11,270 bases of DNA from Prevotella sp. UBA2755 (GTDB lineage Bacteria > Bacteroidota > Bacteroidia > Bacteroidales > Bacteroidaceae): assembly GCA_002353225.1 (NCBI GenBank), contig DEJF01000006.1:1-11270 (forward strand). The letters run 5' to 3'. Shown here piece after piece: positions 1 through 6,400 of the stretch. The translations under genes were made by a program, and so were the position numbers. Under the pieces are notes generated by a model. That model was not told where the DNA came from, did no database searches, and saw only the letters and a program-made list of their open reading frames with translations. Every line of letters starts with the position of its first letter. The first letter of the stretch is position 1.

Positions 1-395
1 CGACGGACAGATCTTCGATGCATACCGTTTCGTGTCGGACTTAATCAGGAAGGCAAAGAGATCGGTGGTGTTGATTGACAATTACGTAGATGACACTGTA
101 CTCTCCTTGTTGGACAAGCGACAGGATGGAGTGATGGCAACCGTCTATACCAAGTCTGTCAATGATCAACTGCAATTAGACATCACTCGTCATAACGAAC
201 AGTATGCGACCATCGAGGTGAAGCAGTTCAACAAGGCACATGACCGTTTCCTGCTGGTCGACGATGAGGTATATCATATCGGAGCCTCCATCAAGGACTT
301 AGGCAAGAAATGGTTTGCCTTCACCCGGATGCACGACATCAAGGCTGCGGAACTAATTAGTAAGATGAATTAAAAGTATGGAGCAGAGTTTAGAG
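1..395 (+). repeat. Long direct repeat, copy 1
   Basis: This stretch matches 860-1254 at a constant offset of 859 with no indels and only scattered substitutions. It contains the C-terminal domain of one gene, its TAA stop, a 4-nt spacer and the first six codons of the following gene (ATGGAGCAG, then TTAGAG). After this point the two loci diverge completely: RhuM-type coding here, ORF6N-type at the other copy. The left boundary lies outside the window. Confidence 0.9.
2..373 (+). CDS. RhuM-family protein, C-terminal part only (5' end outside window)
   Basis: The reading frame is open from the left edge, so this is the last 123 codons of a gene that begins upstream; the ATG at 32 is internal. 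The product is nearly identical to residues 162-284 of the next gene. It differs by a few substitutions (for example QDGVMAT against REGVKAI) with no gaps. The visible part is the C-terminal domain with the sequence AHDRFLLVDDEVYHIGAS. The HxR-then-GAS-x-KD arrangement is reminiscent of a phospholipase D-like fold, but this is inference and a catalytic HxK is not present. The N-terminal DNA-binding half is not visible and may differ from that of the neighbour. The stop is 4 nt ahead of the next start, which suggests one operon. Function is unknown. Confidence 0.8.
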   Translation, partial: DGQIFDAYRFVSDLIRKAKRSVVLIDNYVDDTVLSLLDKRQDGVMATVYTKSVNDQLQLDITRHNEQYATIEVKQFNKAHDRFLLVDDEVYHIGASIKDLGKKWFAFTRMHDIKAAELISKMN

Positions 396-1232
396 CAAAC
401 TGGAGAGATCGTGATGTACCAGCCGGATGAGACTATTCGGCTGGAAGTACGGATGAGCGATGAGACGGTGTGGCTGACACAGGCGCAAATGGCGGAGTTG
501 TTTCAGACAGACAGGACTTCTATTGTCCGCCACGTTAATAACATCTATAAAACAGGGGAATTAGAGCAAGAGACAACCTGTGCAAAAATTGCACAAGTTC
601 AAATTGAGGGTAAAAGAACCATAAAACGAATGATTCTATATTTTAATTTGGACATGATTATCTCTGTTGGCTACCGTGTCAATTCTAAACGTGGTGTAAA
701 ATTCCGTCAATGGGCAAATAGTGTATTAAAAGACTATCTGCTAAAAGGTTATGTCGTGAACCAGCGAATAGCCGCACTCGAACATCAAGTATCTGACTTG
801 AAAGATAAAGTAAATTTCTTCGTCCGTACTTCCCTGCCACCCGTGGAGGGTATCTTTTTCGACGGACAGATCTTCGATGCATACCGTTTCGTGTCGGACT
901 TAATCAGGAAGGCAAAGATATCGGTGGTGCTGATAGACAATTATGTAGATGACACTGTGCTTTCCTTGTTGGACAAGCGACGGGAGGGGGTGAAGGCGAT
1001 TGTCTATACTAAGTCTGTCAATGAGCAACTGCAATTAGACATCACCCGTCATAACGAGCAATATGCAGCCATTGAGGTGCAGCAGTTCAACAAGGCACAT
1101 GACCGCTTCCTCCTGATAGACGATGAGGTATATCATATCGGAGCCTCTATCAAGGACTTGGGCAAGAAATGGTTTGCCTTCACCCTGATGCACGACATCA
1201 AGGCATCGGAACTAATCAGTAAGATGAGTTAA
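378..1232 (+). CDS. Virulence RhuM-family protein with extra C-terminal domain
   Basis: The 284-aa product has the RhuM signature: a helix-turn-helix-like segment WLTQAQMAELFQTDRTSIVRH (about residues 32-52), then a core ending in SVGYRVNSKRGVKFRQWAN (about 96-114). RhuM proteins were named from a Salmonella pathogenicity island, and their biochemical role is poorly known. They are common on mobile elements and next to phage antirepressors. A short coiled-coil-like linker (about 128-150) leads to a C-terminal domain (about 158-284) containing H241-D-R and GASIKD (255-260). This domain is weakly suggestive of a PLD-like fold, but no cofactor or nuclease residue can be proven. The start follows the upstream stop by 4 nt, and another 4-nt gap leads to the ORF6N gene. 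Bases about 560-830 are visibly richer in A/T than the C-terminal coding part, consistent with a mosaic gene. RhuM assignment is confident; the function of the C-terminal domain is not. Confidence 0.85.
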   Translation: MEQSLEQTGEIVMYQPDETIRLEVRMSDETVWLTQAQMAELFQTDRTSIVRHVNNIYKTGELEQETTCAKIAQVQIEGKRTIKRMILYFNLDMIISVGYRVNSKRGVKFRQWANSVLKDYLLKGYVVNQRIAALEHQVSDLKDKVNFFVRTSLPPVEGIFFDGQIFDAYRFVSDLIRKAKISVVLIDNYVDDTVLSLLDKRREGVKAIVYTKSVNEQLQLDITRHNEQYAAIEVQQFNKAHDRFLLIDDEVYHIGASIKDLGKKWFAFTLMHDIKASELISKMS

Positions 1233-1254
1233 TTATATGGAGCAGTATTTAGAG
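860..1254 (+). repeat. Long direct repeat, copy 2
   Basis: This is the second copy of the 395-bp repeat at 1-395. It runs from the codons for FDGQIFDAYRF through the stop at 1230-1232, the TTAT spacer and the first codons of the ORF6N gene. The two gene ends and following gene starts line up base for base, so the repeat crosses a gene boundary rather than being only a paralogous domain. Confidence 0.9.
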
Positions 1255-1818
1255 CCGATACGGAACAAAATCTATGAGATTCGGGGACAGCGTGTGATGC
1301 TGGATCGCGACTTGGCGGAGTTGTATGGAGTTGAAACAAGACGCCTGAATGAACAAGTGAAACGTAATATTGAGAGATTTCCAGAGGATTTCATGTTTCA
1401 ATTAACAAAAGGCGAATTTGAAATTTTGAAATCGCAAATTGCGACATCAAAACTAACAGAAAGACGTGGAGGGACACAGAAACTGCCTTATGCTTTCACA
1501 GAACATGGCGTAGCCATGCTGAGCAGTGTGCTTCGCTCCCCCTTGGCAATACAAATGAATATAGGTATTATCCGTACGTTTATAGAATTTCGACGTACGC
1601 CCCAATCACTACCACAATCAAATTCGACTATTGAAATTGCCCAGTTACGGAAAGATTTCGAGGACTTGAAACTCGATATTGAGGACATACTGCACGACCA
1701 GAACGACATCAACGAGTCGACCCGTGCCCAACTGGGTGCCATCAGCGAGGCACTGGCAGAATTGCAGCCCAGGGACTCGAAGTCCCGCAGGCGCATCGGA
1801 TTTATACAGGAGGAATGA
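1237..1818 (+). CDS. ORF6N domain-containing protein (phage antirepressor-like DNA-binding protein)
   Basis: The 193-aa product carries the ORF6N domain at about residues 8-95. Its hallmarks are IRGQRVMLDRDLAELYGV, RLNEQVKRNIERFPEDFMFQLT and LPYAFTEHGVAMLSSVL. This domain belongs to the KilA-N/BRO-N/ORF6N group shuffled among large DNA viruses and phages, and is thought to bind DNA in antirepressor-like regulators. Residues about 130-175 look coiled-coil (IAQLRKDFEDLKLDIEDIL), suggesting oligomerisation. The C-terminus RRRIGFIQEE is of a kind I recall from Bacteroidetes members. It starts 4 nt after the RhuM gene, and its first six codons lie in the long repeat, so this N-terminus may have been swapped in by recombination. 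No regulatory target is visible. Confidence 0.88.
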   Translation: MEQYLEPIRNKIYEIRGQRVMLDRDLAELYGVETRRLNEQVKRNIERFPEDFMFQLTKGEFEILKSQIATSKLTERRGGTQKLPYAFTEHGVAMLSSVLRSPLAIQMNIGIIRTFIEFRRTPQSLPQSNSTIEIAQLRKDFEDLKLDIEDILHDQNDINESTRAQLGAISEALAELQPRDSKSRRRIGFIQEE

Positions 1819-1871
1819 ATGAGAAGTAGAAGAAGAAAGACAGACGATTAAAACCAATAAAAAGAAATGAT

Positions 1872-2501
1872 ATGCAGACACATCTTTTAAAACTTGAACC
1901 ACCTTACAGATTTGTTTTTGACGAAGAACACGGTCGGGTAGGTAAGGTGATTGCCGTCTTATTGAAAGAGACAAACGAAGAAGGGTACAACAGGACCGTC
2001 TCTGTGCCCATAGTGGACATGGCATTCACATGGGATGACACCGATTTAGCGGAATGTATGGTACTTTGCGATGAGTTTCACCAACGTATCTCGTTTGAAA
2101 CGTACATTTACTGCTTGATGACAGTAAGCGCGAGCAACTGGTTCCCTAACGGTTTTTTCTCCGTTTATAATTTCGGCAGCCAACTCAACGAATTAGGCAT
2201 CAGAGTGCTGTTTCCCTGTGAGGGCGAGATAGAAGGACAAAATGAGATAACTATGAAAACGGATCTGCACTTGGGTTTCAACAATGGAGAATACTGGGTG
2301 GAGAACAGTTTTGGTGGTTTTTTATTCGGAGGTCGCTACAAGTCATTACAGAATTTGCGATCGTATATTATAGGGCGCCGCAATGACTATTACCGCTCGT
2401 TTCCCCAAAAACGCTTCATCATCCGTCTGACCACAGATAACAATGAGTTCCAGGATATGATAGACGATATCAACAACACACCTTACATGCGCAATGAGTG
2501 A
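1872..2501 (+). CDS. Hypothetical protein, unrecognised family
   Basis: The 209-aa product matches no family I recognise. It has no signal peptide or membrane segment and is acidic to neutral. It is rich in aromatic residues and glycine in the middle (NWFPNGFFSVYNFGSQLNEL; GEYWVENSFGGFLFGGRYKS), which suggests a compact globular domain, possibly rich in beta strands. The start at 1872 is preceded by A-rich DNA (AAAAAGAAATGAT), as usual in Bacteroidota. The gap from the ORF6N gene is 53 nt. Its 3' end overlaps the next gene by 8 nt (ATGAGTGA), so the two are probably translated together and may act as a pair. The coding DNA is more A/T rich than the primase gene downstream. No function is proposed. 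Confidence 0.75.
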   Translation: MQTHLLKLEPPYRFVFDEEHGRVGKVIAVLLKETNEEGYNRTVSVPIVDMAFTWDDTDLAECMVLCDEFHQRISFETYIYCLMTVSASNWFPNGFFSVYNFGSQLNELGIRVLFPCEGEIEGQNEITMKTDLHLGFNNGEYWVENSFGGFLFGGRYKSLQNLRSYIIGRRNDYYRSFPQKRFIIRLTTDNNEFQDMIDDINNTPYMRNE

Positions 2502-3081
2502 TATAGAAGAATTTGATTCAGAAAGCATCCCCGTCAGTTTCTGCCTTGACGAGGTCAGGTCATGCCCGGAGTATCGCGATGCCATGCCCCTTGAGCGCCT
2601 GCTCTCACGCTACTATTGCATGCAAGGCAATGTTCGGCTGAGTATGCTCGTGTCAGAAGTGATACGCCGCCATTTCACCCCGCCCGAGCGTTTCCAACGT
2701 AGCATCCTGAGCGACGACGAGGCAAGGGAAGTGCTGTGTGGACTCATTAAGACGGGCATGATAGACGGACAGTATCAGTTTGTAGCCGTCTACCGGGTAT
2801 TGTCAGACTTTTGCAATTTCCCTAAAGAGATCACGTCGTTCTGTCACAAGATCATCGGACTCGCTTTGGAACTTAAAGGTGAGCCTTTAGAGTATAAGAG
2901 TCTTTATCAGTCCGTACAGAAAGGCATCAACGCACACCCGGCATTGCCCATGTCCTATAAGAGATGGACAGAGTATCAGATAAAGGACGGTGAGCGTGCC
3001 TCCACGTTTCTACGCCAGAAGGCTGTCGCTGACCGTCTGATGGAGATTCTCCGAAAGAGAAAAATACTTTTATCAAAGTAA
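2494..3081 (+). CDS. Hypothetical protein, unrecognised, overlapping partner of the preceding gene
   Basis: The 195-aa product is mostly helical by composition, with an acidic N-terminus (SDIEEFDSES) and a strongly basic C-terminus ending in LMEILRKRKILLSK. There is no signal peptide, membrane segment or known motif that I can see. The middle (SDDEAREVLCGLIKTGMIDG, then QYQFVAVYRVLSDF) resembles the layout of small accessory proteins on Bacteroidales mobile elements, but I cannot name the family. The ATG lies inside the end of the previous gene, an 8-nt overlap that favours translational coupling. A strong intrinsic terminator begins 27 nt after the stop, so this is the last gene of the left-hand transcription unit. 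An effector/partner role beside its neighbour is speculation. Confidence 0.75.
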   Translation: MSDIEEFDSESIPVSFCLDEVRSCPEYRDAMPLERLLSRYYCMQGNVRLSMLVSEVIRRHFTPPERFQRSILSDDEAREVLCGLIKTGMIDGQYQFVAVYRVLSDFCNFPKEITSFCHKIIGLALELKGEPLEYKSLYQSVQKGINAHPALPMSYKRWTEYQIKDGERASTFLRQKAVADRLMEILRKRKILLSK

Positions 3082-3107
3082 AAACATACGATTATACTAT
3101 CTTTTTT

Positions 3108-3144
3108 ACGATGCGAAGTAAAAATTCGCATCGTTTTTGTTTTG
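3108..3144 (+). terminator. Rho-independent terminator closing the left operon
   Basis: A perfect 10-bp stem ACGATGCGAA / TTCGCATCGT (3108-3117 and 3125-3134) encloses a 7-nt loop and is followed by TTTTGTTTTG. It lies 27 nt after the stop codon at 3081. It separates the RhuM/ORF6N/unknown block from the KilAC-primase block. Confidence 0.88.
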
Positions 3145-3148
3145 TCCC

Positions 3149-3156
3149 TACCTTTG
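3149..3156 (+). promoter_or_regulatory. Possible Bacteroidetes -7 promoter box (TACCTTTG)
   Basis: TACCTTTG fits the Bacteroidetes -7 consensus TAnnTTTG and lies just after the terminator, 133 nt ahead of the KilAC gene start. No convincing -33 TTTG is visible at the usual distance, because that position is occupied by the terminator stem. If real, the 207-nt gene-free stretch 3082-3288 holds the terminator, this promoter and a leader of more than 100 nt. I see nothing else in that stretch. Confidence 0.45.
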
Positions 3157-3288
3157 CCGATGCAATCAAGAAATTGAGTGCAACAGCGAATTAACGCACT
3201 ATTATTAACCCGAGTGAAGTGAGTGACGGAAGTCTCATGAGTGAAAAGGTACCGATTTCAGCACTTCTTCCTCACAAAACTCAAAAAA

Positions 3289-3663
3289 ATGAGAACAAAG
3301 ATTCAAGTTTTCAAAAACAAGGTGTTCGGCGAGGTACGAACCATGACAAATGAGAGCGGCGAGAAGGCGGACTACTGTGACGAGGTGCTGCAGAGTGTTG
3401 ACTGCCTGACCACCACACAGATCGCTAAGGAGATGGCTATGACGGGACCAGAGTTATACCGTATGCTCATAGCCTTTGGCATCCTCTACTGGCAGAGCGG
3501 TGAGTATATGCTCTATGCCGACTATGCCCACATGGGACTGGCGAAGTCACGCACATGCGGTCGTCGCAACCGTCTGGGCATCTGGCACACAGTACGCTAT
3601 CTGGTGTGGACGGAGAAGGGGAGAAAGTTCCTGTATGATTTCATCAACCACCAAAACCGATAA
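3289..3663 (+). CDS. Internally shortened phage antirepressor (BRO-N start joined to KilAC domain)
   Basis: The 124-aa product begins MRTKIQVFKNKVFGEVRTMT, which is the opening of a BRO-N domain, but after about 25 residues it passes directly into a KilAC (antirepressor C-terminal, ANT) domain: CLTTTQIAKEMAMTGPELYR, then SGEYMLYADYAHMGLAKSRT and WTEKGRKFLYDFI. Full-length BRO-N/KilAC antirepressors are roughly 250 aa, so most of BRO-N, including its DNA-contacting core, is absent. The frame is intact, so this is a clean in-frame deletion or a natural minimal form. I chose the ATG at 3289 (A-rich leader, matches the BRO-N start) over a GTG at 3241. The primase-helicase gene begins 5 nt after the stop, implying co-transcription. 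Phage antirepressors normally counter prophage repressors. Whether this short form binds DNA is unknown. Confidence 0.82.
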   Translation: MRTKIQVFKNKVFGEVRTMTNESGEKADYCDEVLQSVDCLTTTQIAKEMAMTGPELYRMLIAFGILYWQSGEYMLYADYAHMGLAKSRTCGRRNRLGIWHTVRYLVWTEKGRKFLYDFINHQNR

Positions 3664-3668
3664 CCGCC

Positions 3669-5852
3669 ATGAGTGTACATGTCATCTATTATAATAAGGA
3701 CAGGGCGAAGATGATGCGCCCCGTCCTTACCAGAGAGGAGTATCTTGCCCTGCGGAACACAGAGGAGCAGAAGGCGGTCGTGAAGGCGGTACGCAGTGGG
3801 GACGAGCGTAAGAAAAGCAGGCTGGTACAGATGAACTACTCGTGTCTGTCGAATGAGGACGGGACGCTGAAAGGCTCCACCGTGATGAGTACCACCGTAG
3901 GAATGGATATCGACCATGTCCCTGCGGAGGAGATGCAGGCAGTGAGGGAGCGCATCCTCTCGAAGAAAGACGAGTTGGGACTGCTGATGTTGGAACTGAG
4001 CGCCCGGGGACAGGGCTATCACGTCGTGTTCAGACGGCAAGAGGGAAAGACACAGGAGGAGAACCTGCTCTGGGCGAGTCAGTTGATTGACGTGAAGTAT
4101 GACGAGGGGGCAAAGGACATCACCCGTGTGTTCTTTACGACAACGGGAAGTGAGGAGGACTTGATCTATCTGGATGATGAGGTGTTTGAGAGGAAGACCC
4201 TCTCTAACTCCCCCTGTTTAGGGGGAGAACAGGGATTGAGGACTGACGGTTTAAAGCCCCTCCCCTTAACAGGGGAGGATGGGAGGGGTCTTTTCAAAGG
4301 TATCCCCTATTCCGACATCATCCAGGAGTATTGGCGCAGGACAGGTGGTATTCCTGTGGACGGGGAGCGTAACGTCAGACTCCATAAATTAGCGGTCAAT
4401 CTGCGTTCCATCTGTGACAACAAGCGAGAGTTATTGCTTCAAGTGATGCCCCGATTAGGATTGTCAGAACAGGAGTTGGCGAATATCGTGGATTCGGCTT
4501 GCAAGGAGAGTCCGAAAGGATTCTCAAAGGTGGTGCAGCAGATCGTCGAGGATTTTCAAGAGTCCCCACTCTACACAGAGGGGGCGGAGGGGGAGTCTCT
4601 CCCACCAGAGATGCCGAAGAAACTCCCCAAGTTAATTCAACTACTGATCTCCCGTACTCCTGATGTCTATAAGCCTGCTGTGGCGCATGCCGTGTTCCCT
4701 GCCTTGGCTGCCCACCTCTACAAGGTGAAGTTCCGCTATATAGACAATGTGCTGCATGAGGCTACCCTGATGAACGTCCTGATGGCTGGAACGGGTGCTG
4801 GTAAGGATTGTATCTCACAACCTATCAACTACATCATGGCGGATATCCGCAAACGTGACGAGGAGAACCTTGCCCGTGAGAAGCAATGGAAACAGGAGGT
4901 GTCATCGAAGGGTGCCAATAAGGACAAACGCCAGCGTCCTGAGGGGCTTATCATTCAAGAGATCGACCCTGACATGACCAACCCTGCCTTCGTGATGCGT
5001 ATGGCAGATGCTGACGGGCATTTCCTCTACACGAAGATGAATGAGATAGACCAGTTTGATGCCCTTCGTGGCTCTGGCAAGAGCGGTCAGCAGTTCCAGA
5101 TCATGTGTCTTTCCTTCGACCCTGACAACCGCTACGGTCAGACCCGTGTGGGAACGGGGTCGGTCACAGAGAAGATATGCATCCGCTTCAACTGGAATGC
5201 GGCAACGACCATCACCAAGGGACAGCACTATTTCCGCAATGTCCTGACTGACGGACCTATCAGCCGTATTAACTTCTGTACTATTCCTGAAAGGGAGATT
5301 GGTGCTGAGATGCCAGTCTACGGCACGTACGACGCAGCCTTCGAGGAAGACCTTCGCCCATACATCGAGAAACTGACAAAAGCGGTTGGTGAGGTCGATT
5401 GTCCTCAGGCATTTAAACTTGCCCAGAAGATGGTGGAAGAGAATGCGGAGTTCTCACGACTGAGCCAGTCGAGGGTATATGAGAACCTCTCTTTCCGTGC
5501 TACGGTCATCGCCTGGCTGAAGGGCTGCCTGCTGTATGTCGCTAACGATTACAAGTGGGATAAGACCATAGAGGAGTTTGTGCGCTGGTCACTGCAATAT
5601 GATATGTGGTGCAAGATACAGTTCTTCGGGGAGGATATTGCAAATGCTGAGAAGATAGAGGATAAACCCAACAAAAGGGGGCCTCGCAATCTTCTTGCTA
5701 TGCTGCCCGACGAGTTCACTTTGCAAGATGCCGTCAACGTGAGACGACGGCAAGGTTTAGACGGAAAGAACAGTAAGCACATGATTGATGTCTGGAAGAG
5801 CAGGGGTTATGTGTCTCAAATCTCAAATCTCAGTTTTCGAAAATTAAAATAA
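3669..5852 (+). CDS. BT4734-like (VirE_N) primase / DUF3987 helicase-like protein
   Basis: The 727-aa product is a fusion of replication-type domains. Residues about 1-170 are the BT4734-like/VirE_N domain. They show the residue pattern of archaeo-eukaryotic primase/PrimPol proteins: GMDIDH (D80, D82), GQGYHVVF (H118) and a later acidic motif LIDVKYDEG (D141) before DITRVFF. Residues about 215-300 resemble PriCT (RNVRLHKLAVNLRSI). Residues about 315-727 are DUF3987, with a Walker A-like loop AGTGAGKD (G374-K379-D380) and a candidate Walker B at NEIDQFDALRG. The likely role is primer synthesis and strand opening for a mobile element or phage. Catalysis is inferred from motifs only. An oddity is a palindromic repeat at 4195-4291, in frame, adding about 33 residues (176-208) as a linker between the primase and PriCT-like parts. 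The reading frame is otherwise complete. It lies 5 nt after the KilAC gene and 6 nt before the DUF5675 gene. Confidence 0.88.
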   Translation: MSVHVIYYNKDRAKMMRPVLTREEYLALRNTEEQKAVVKAVRSGDERKKSRLVQMNYSCLSNEDGTLKGSTVMSTTVGMDIDHVPAEEMQAVRERILSKKDELGLLMLELSARGQGYHVVFRRQEGKTQEENLLWASQLIDVKYDEGAKDITRVFFTTTGSEEDLIYLDDEVFERKTLSNSPCLGGEQGLRTDGLKPLPLTGEDGRGLFKGIPYSDIIQEYWRRTGGIPVDGERNVRLHKLAVNLRSICDNKRELLLQVMPRLGLSEQELANIVDSACKESPKGFSKVVQQIVEDFQESPLYTEGAEGESLPPEMPKKLPKLIQLLISRTPDVYKPAVAHAVFPALAAHLYKVKFRYIDNVLHEATLMNVLMAGTGAGKDCISQPINYIMADIRKRDEENLAREKQWKQEVSSKGANKDKRQRPEGLIIQEIDPDMTNPAFVMRMADADGHFLYTKMNEIDQFDALRGSGKSGQQFQIMCLSFDPDNRYGQTRVGTGSVTEKICIRFNWNAATTITKGQHYFRNVLTDGPISRINFCTIPEREIGAEMPVYGTYDAAFEEDLRPYIEKLTKAVGEVDCPQAFKLAQKMVEENAEFSRLSQSRVYENLSFRATVIAWLKGCLLYVANDYKWDKTIEEFVRWSLQYDMWCKIQFFGEDIANAEKIEDKPNKRGPRNLLAMLPDEFTLQDAVNVRRRQGLDGKNSKHMIDVWKSRGYVSQISNLSFRKLK
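4195..4291. repeat. Palindromic GC-rich repeat inserted in frame inside the primase gene
   Basis: The element has outer arms AGACCC-TCTC and GAGGGGTCT and two internal hairpins. The first is CTCCCCC (4208-4214) / GGGGGAG (4221-4227) with loop TGTTTA. The second is CCTCCCCT (4259-4266) / AGGGGAGG (4271-4278) with loop TAAC. Its first 33 nt match the reverse complement of 6363-6395 with two mismatches, so both are copies of one repeat family. It is translated as a low-complexity linker (SNSPCLGGEQG, then PLPLTGEDGRG) without breaking the frame. Confidence 0.87.
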
Positions 5853-5858
5853 TAAAAT

Positions 5859-6293
5859 ATGGAACTAATCATAGAAAGAATAGAGAAAAACGACCATTTC
5901 ACCGTAGGTCGACTTAGCATTGAAACAGCCGAGGGCAAGAAGTATCTTTGTGACACCTTAGAGCCGAAAATCAAAGAACTGGATATGACAGGAAGACACA
6001 TCATAAAGAAACGTGCCGCCATTCCTGAGGGTCGCTATCCCGTCGTCATCACCTACTGTGCGCGTCAAGACCGTTGGCTGCCTCTGCTCCTCTGGGTTAA
6101 TAAGTTCAAAGACGTGCGTATCTTAGTGGGTAAGACGGTGAAGGACATTACCGCTGGCGGCATCATCATCGGGGAATATCACGGAGATGGCAGACTGGTG
6201 AACAGTCCAAATACGATGTACGACTTAAAACAGCGGATGGTAGAGGCGAAGAAGAGAGGTGAGGCGGTTTTTATTCAAGTGAGACCCTCCTAA
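5859..6293 (+). CDS. DUF5675 family protein with altered signature residues
   Basis: The 144-aa product has the DUF5675 layout: an N-terminal LCDTLEP-type segment (about 30-35), AAIPEGRYPV (53-62), and a glycine-rich C-terminal segment DVRILVGKTVKDITAGGIIIGEY (85-107). As I recall the family, that segment usually reads like HxGNTxxDTxGCxLxG. Here the His position is Val and the Cys position is Gly, so if the family is enzymatic this copy may be inactive or diverged. DUF5675 genes are frequent in Bacteroidetes phage-like clusters beside lysis or structural genes; the biochemical activity is not established. It starts 6 nt after the primase gene with an A-rich leader (AATAAAAT). Its last residues (RPS) and TAA stop lie within a palindromic repeat, so the native C-terminus may have been replaced. 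Confidence 0.8.
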   Translation: MELIIERIEKNDHFTVGRLSIETAEGKKYLCDTLEPKIKELDMTGRHIIKKRAAIPEGRYPVVITYCARQDRWLPLLLWVNKFKDVRILVGKTVKDITAGGIIIGEYHGDGRLVNSPNTMYDLKQRMVEAKKRGEAVFIQVRPS

Positions 6294-6395
6294 TCCTCCC
6301 TGTTTAAGGAGGACTTAAAATAAGTAATGTATAATCATAACCGTCAACCCTCCATTGCGGTTCTCCCCCTTAGCAGGGGGAGTTAGAGAGGGTCT
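6282..6395. repeat. Second palindromic GC-rich repeat, filling the DUF5675-P5 gap
   Basis: Outer arms AGACCCTC (6282-6289) and GAGGGTCT (6388-6395) are exact inverted repeats. Inside are hairpins TCCTCC/GGAGGA (6294-6299, 6308-6313) and CTCCCCCT/AGGGGGAG (6363-6370, 6375-6382, loop TAGC). The right half is the reverse complement of the left half of the copy at 4195-4291, with two mismatches in 33 nt. The repeat supplies the final codons and stop of the DUF5675 gene and ends 5 nt before the next start codon. Confidence 0.87.
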
Positions 6396-6400
6396 TATAT

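Noticed and set aside
3241..3288. GTG start for the KilAC protein
   Set aside because: The extra 16 residues do not belong to BRO-N, whereas the ATG at 3289 matches its usual first residues and has an A-rich leader.
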